This document shows, piece after piece, positions 62,338 to 64,000 of a stretch of 64,000 nt of DNA (within the stretch, counting starts at the first letter, position 1; every line of letters starts with the position of its first letter). This stretch comes from CAVOAK01 sp965217615. GTDB lineage: Bacteria; Pseudomonadota; Alphaproteobacteria; UBA8366; CAVOAK01. The notes under the pieces are model-generated. The model was not told the origin of the DNA, made no database searches, and worked only from the letters and a program-made list of their open reading frames with translations. The stretch is from assembly GCA_965217615.1 (NCBI GenBank), contig CBDCIT010000032.1, positions 66,675 through 130,674 of the forward strand, in the 5' to 3' direction. The translations under genes were made by a program, and so were the position numbers.

Positions 62338-63165
62338 ATGGCAGATAAAGTTACACTTACTGCTGCGGTTCGAACGAACCTTCTTACCCTTCAACGAACA
62401 GCTGATCTCATTGGTCGAACGCAGACCCGCCTTGCAACGGGCCTGGAAGTCAATTCGGCTTTGGACGATGCGAGTGCGTTCTTCTCCTCGCGGGCGCTAT
62501 CAAACCGCGCCAACGACTTGAACGTTCTGAAAAGCGACATTGACCAAGCGGTCAGTTCGATCACGGCGGCGATTAACGGCATCGACGGCATCACCGAGCT
62601 GGTCGAGCAAGCGAAGGGTCTTGCCAACAGCGCAAAAGGCACCGGTGATACGAGCGAACGTTCGACGCTTGCGGTGCAGTTCAATGCATTGTTGGATCAG
62701 GTCGACAATCTCGCGAACGATGCGAGTTTTGGTGGCCAGAACTTGATCCAAGCGACGCCCGATAACCTTACTGTGACGTTCAACGAGGACAACACCTCGA
62801 ATATCACAGTAACGGGTATCGATTCGACATCGGCCTCGACCGGTATCAACATCGCCGATGCCGCGACCAACTGGGTGAATGACACGGTCGTCAACACGGC
62901 GTTGACGGCGGTCAACAGCGCGCTTACGACACTTCGAACCAACGCCTCGACGTTGGGTTCGAACAATACGATCCTACAGGCGCGTTTGTCGTTTACCGAA
63001 AACCTGGTGAATACATTGGAGGAAGGCGCTGGTAAGCTGACACTCGCCGACCTTAATGAGGAAAGTGCCAACTTGCTGGCTCTGCAGACCAGACAGCAGC
63101 TTGGTATTAACTCGCTGGCCCTCGCTGTACAAAGCGAACGGTCGGTGTTGGCGTTGTTCGGCTAA
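62338..63165 (+). CDS. Flagellin (paralogue 2)
   Basis: A 275-residue flagellin, same length as paralogue 1, behind AGGAG. The D0/D1 ends are VRTNLLTLQRTADLIGRTQT with RLATGLEVNSALDDASAFFS, and LNEESANLLALQTRQQLGIN with SLALAVQSERSVLALFG. The central segment GINIADAATNWVNDTVVNTA and the following residues are identical to paralogue 1. It is followed by a strong terminator, so each flagellin gene is probably its own transcription unit. Confidence 0.93.
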   Translation: MADKVTLTAAVRTNLLTLQRTADLIGRTQTRLATGLEVNSALDDASAFFSSRALSNRANDLNVLKSDIDQAVSSITAAINGIDGITELVEQAKGLANSAKGTGDTSERSTLAVQFNALLDQVDNLANDASFGGQNLIQATPDNLTVTFNEDNTSNITVTGIDSTSASTGINIADAATNWVNDTVVNTALTAVNSALTTLRTNASTLGSNNTILQARLSFTENLVNTLEEGAGKLTLADLNEESANLLALQTRQQLGINSLALAVQSERSVLALFG

Positions 63166-63190
63166 CACCTGGCGCATACCGCAGTGGAGA

Positions 63191-63220
63191 TGGTGGGGCC
63201 TCTGGCCCCACCATTTTTTT
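63191..63220 (+). terminator. Strong rho-independent terminator after flagellin 2
   Basis: TGGTGGGGCC-TCT-GGCCCCACCA forms a perfect 10-bp stem followed by seven T, 26 bases after the flagellin stop. Confidence 0.93.
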
Positions 63221-63370
63221 GTTTCGCTCAGCTTGGCTTCAATCAGTGCGTTGCACCGTTCGCGCGATTCGCCGTGGCGTGGTATGGTATTTGCACCTTT
63301 ACCCTTGTGTGTCGGATAGAATCGTGGCGAGACCGCGGAAACCGCCGGTACCTGCTAACGGGTTCGTAAT

Positions 63371-63769
63371 ATGCCCCTGAAGTTGATACTGAAACCAAAT
63401 GAGAAAGTCGTCATCAATCAAGCGGTTATCGTAAACGGTGGCGAAAAATCGGAGATCATTCTTGAAAACAAAGCGAGCGTTCTTCGCGAACGAGACATCA
63501 TGCCGGAAGAACGCGCGGATTCGCCAGCTAAACGGATCTACTTCGTTGCCCAAATGATGTACATGTTTCCGACTAATACCCGCTTCTATCAGGATAAATT
63601 CAACCAGCTGGCCAAAGATTTTGTAAATGCAGTACCAAGCTCTACTCCGATAATTCTTGAAATTGGCGAAGGTATCGTTCGTGGCAATTTGTACGCAGCC
63701 CTAAAAAAATGTCGCAAGCTAATGCGATACGAGGAAGAGGTGTTGAGCAATGTCACAAAGCAACATTAG
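63371..63769 (+). CDS. flbT: Flagellin-mRNA regulator FlbT
   Basis: A 132-residue FlbT, family-typical in length. LKLILKPNEKVVINQAVIVN (about 3-22), DIMPEERADSPAKRIYFVAQ (about 42-61) and MYMFPTNTRFYQDKF (about 63-77) are characteristic. In alphaproteobacteria FlbT binds flagellin mRNA and couples its translation to filament assembly. It overlaps flaF by 20 bases. Confidence 0.92.
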   Translation: MPLKLILKPNEKVVINQAVIVNGGEKSEIILENKASVLRERDIMPEERADSPAKRIYFVAQMMYMFPTNTRFYQDKFNQLAKDFVNAVPSSTPIILEIGEGIVRGNLYAALKKCRKLMRYEEEVLSNVTKQH

Positions 63770-64000
63770 TCAAGCCTACAACAGCTCCCAAAAACTAGGG
63801 GCCCCAGCGAGCCAGACCGAGGCGCGAGCCTTGCTGGAAACCGCTAGGCGGTTGTCAGTCGCTAAAGAGCAGATGGAGAACCTCGACGAATATCGCGCCG
63901 CGCTACGGTTGAATTGGCGCCTTTGGACGATCTTCCAGGCCGACGTAGCATCAGACGAAAATCCGCTTCCTCCGGGAATCAAGGCCAACATTTTGAGTCT
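63750..64000 (+). CDS. flaF: Flagellar regulator FlaF, 5' part
   Basis: From the ATG at 63750, inside the flbT end, a frame runs off the window edge (about 83 residues seen). MSQSNISQAYNSSQKLGAPA, ARALLETARRL and RAALRLNWRLWTIFQADVAS are FlaF features. FlaF acts with FlbT as a flagellin secretion or translation factor. The 3' end lies outside the window. Confidence 0.9.
   Translation, partial: MSQSNISQAYNSSQKLGAPASQTEARALLETARRLSVAKEQMENLDEYRAALRLNWRLWTIFQADVASDENPLPPGIKANILS

Overview
This GC-rich window comes from an alphaproteobacterium. The FlbT/FlaF pair next to short flagellins, the MrpD-like genes, the ETF-linked dimethylglycine dehydrogenase and the heterotetrameric sarcosine oxidase all point that way. 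A Rhodospirillales-like lineage is plausible, but nothing in the window fixes the genus. At least nine insertion sequences or remnants, several of them nested, and several broken genes suggest a host-associated or recently bottlenecked genome.

Layout. 1-6.2 kb is ordinary chromosome: MrpD/NuoL-type proton-channel subunits, an AllA-like protein, a VOC protein, an Atm1-type ABC exporter and an SDR. 6.4-16.4 kb is a mobile-element block: an intact IS21-family element (here IS-A), two inverted 3' parts of a second IS21-family element (IS-B) forming a 1.6-kb-arm inverted repeat around an IS1182-type element, then an IS5 and an IS630 element inserted at one CTAG. 16.6-39.2 kb and 45.0-52.8 kb form a quaternary-amine catabolic island. 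39.2-44.7 kb is a four-deep nest of insertions in and around pentapeptide-repeat sequence. A second IS-A copy (53.2-55.8 kb) ends the island. 55.8-64.0 kb is a flagellar locus (flgD fragment, fliK, flaG, a TPR protein, a broken SPINDLY/OGT-type glycosyltransferase, two flagellins, flbT, flaF).

How the genes fit together. A ProVWX-type transporter imports quaternary amines. Gamma-butyrobetaine can be activated (NDP-forming acyl-CoA synthetase), dehydrogenated (acyl-CoA dehydrogenase) and hydrated (CaiD-like), or hydroxylated directly (GBBH-like dioxygenase). Carnitine is oxidised (L-carnitine dehydrogenase) and cleaved (BKACE) towards betainyl-CoA and glycine betaine. A TmpA/TmpB-like pair would release glycine betaine from 2-trimethylaminoethylphosphonate, and a betaine-aldehyde-type dehydrogenase adds another entry. 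Glycine betaine would then be demethylated through a DmdA/GcvT-like protein (hypothesis), dimethylglycine dehydrogenase with its own ETF, and SoxBDAG. A GbdR/CdhR-type regulator lies in the middle. No known glycine betaine demethylase (BHMT, GbcAB, MtgB) and no betainyl-CoA thioesterase is visible.

The least expected structure is an apparently non-autonomous element (42112-44430; about 0.9 kb without the IS inside it). It has about 28-bp inverted repeats and an 8-bp target duplication, carries one predicted secreted protein of unknown function plus a hairpin-rich non-coding segment, and has itself been hit by an IS3-like element flanked by a 14-bp direct repeat.
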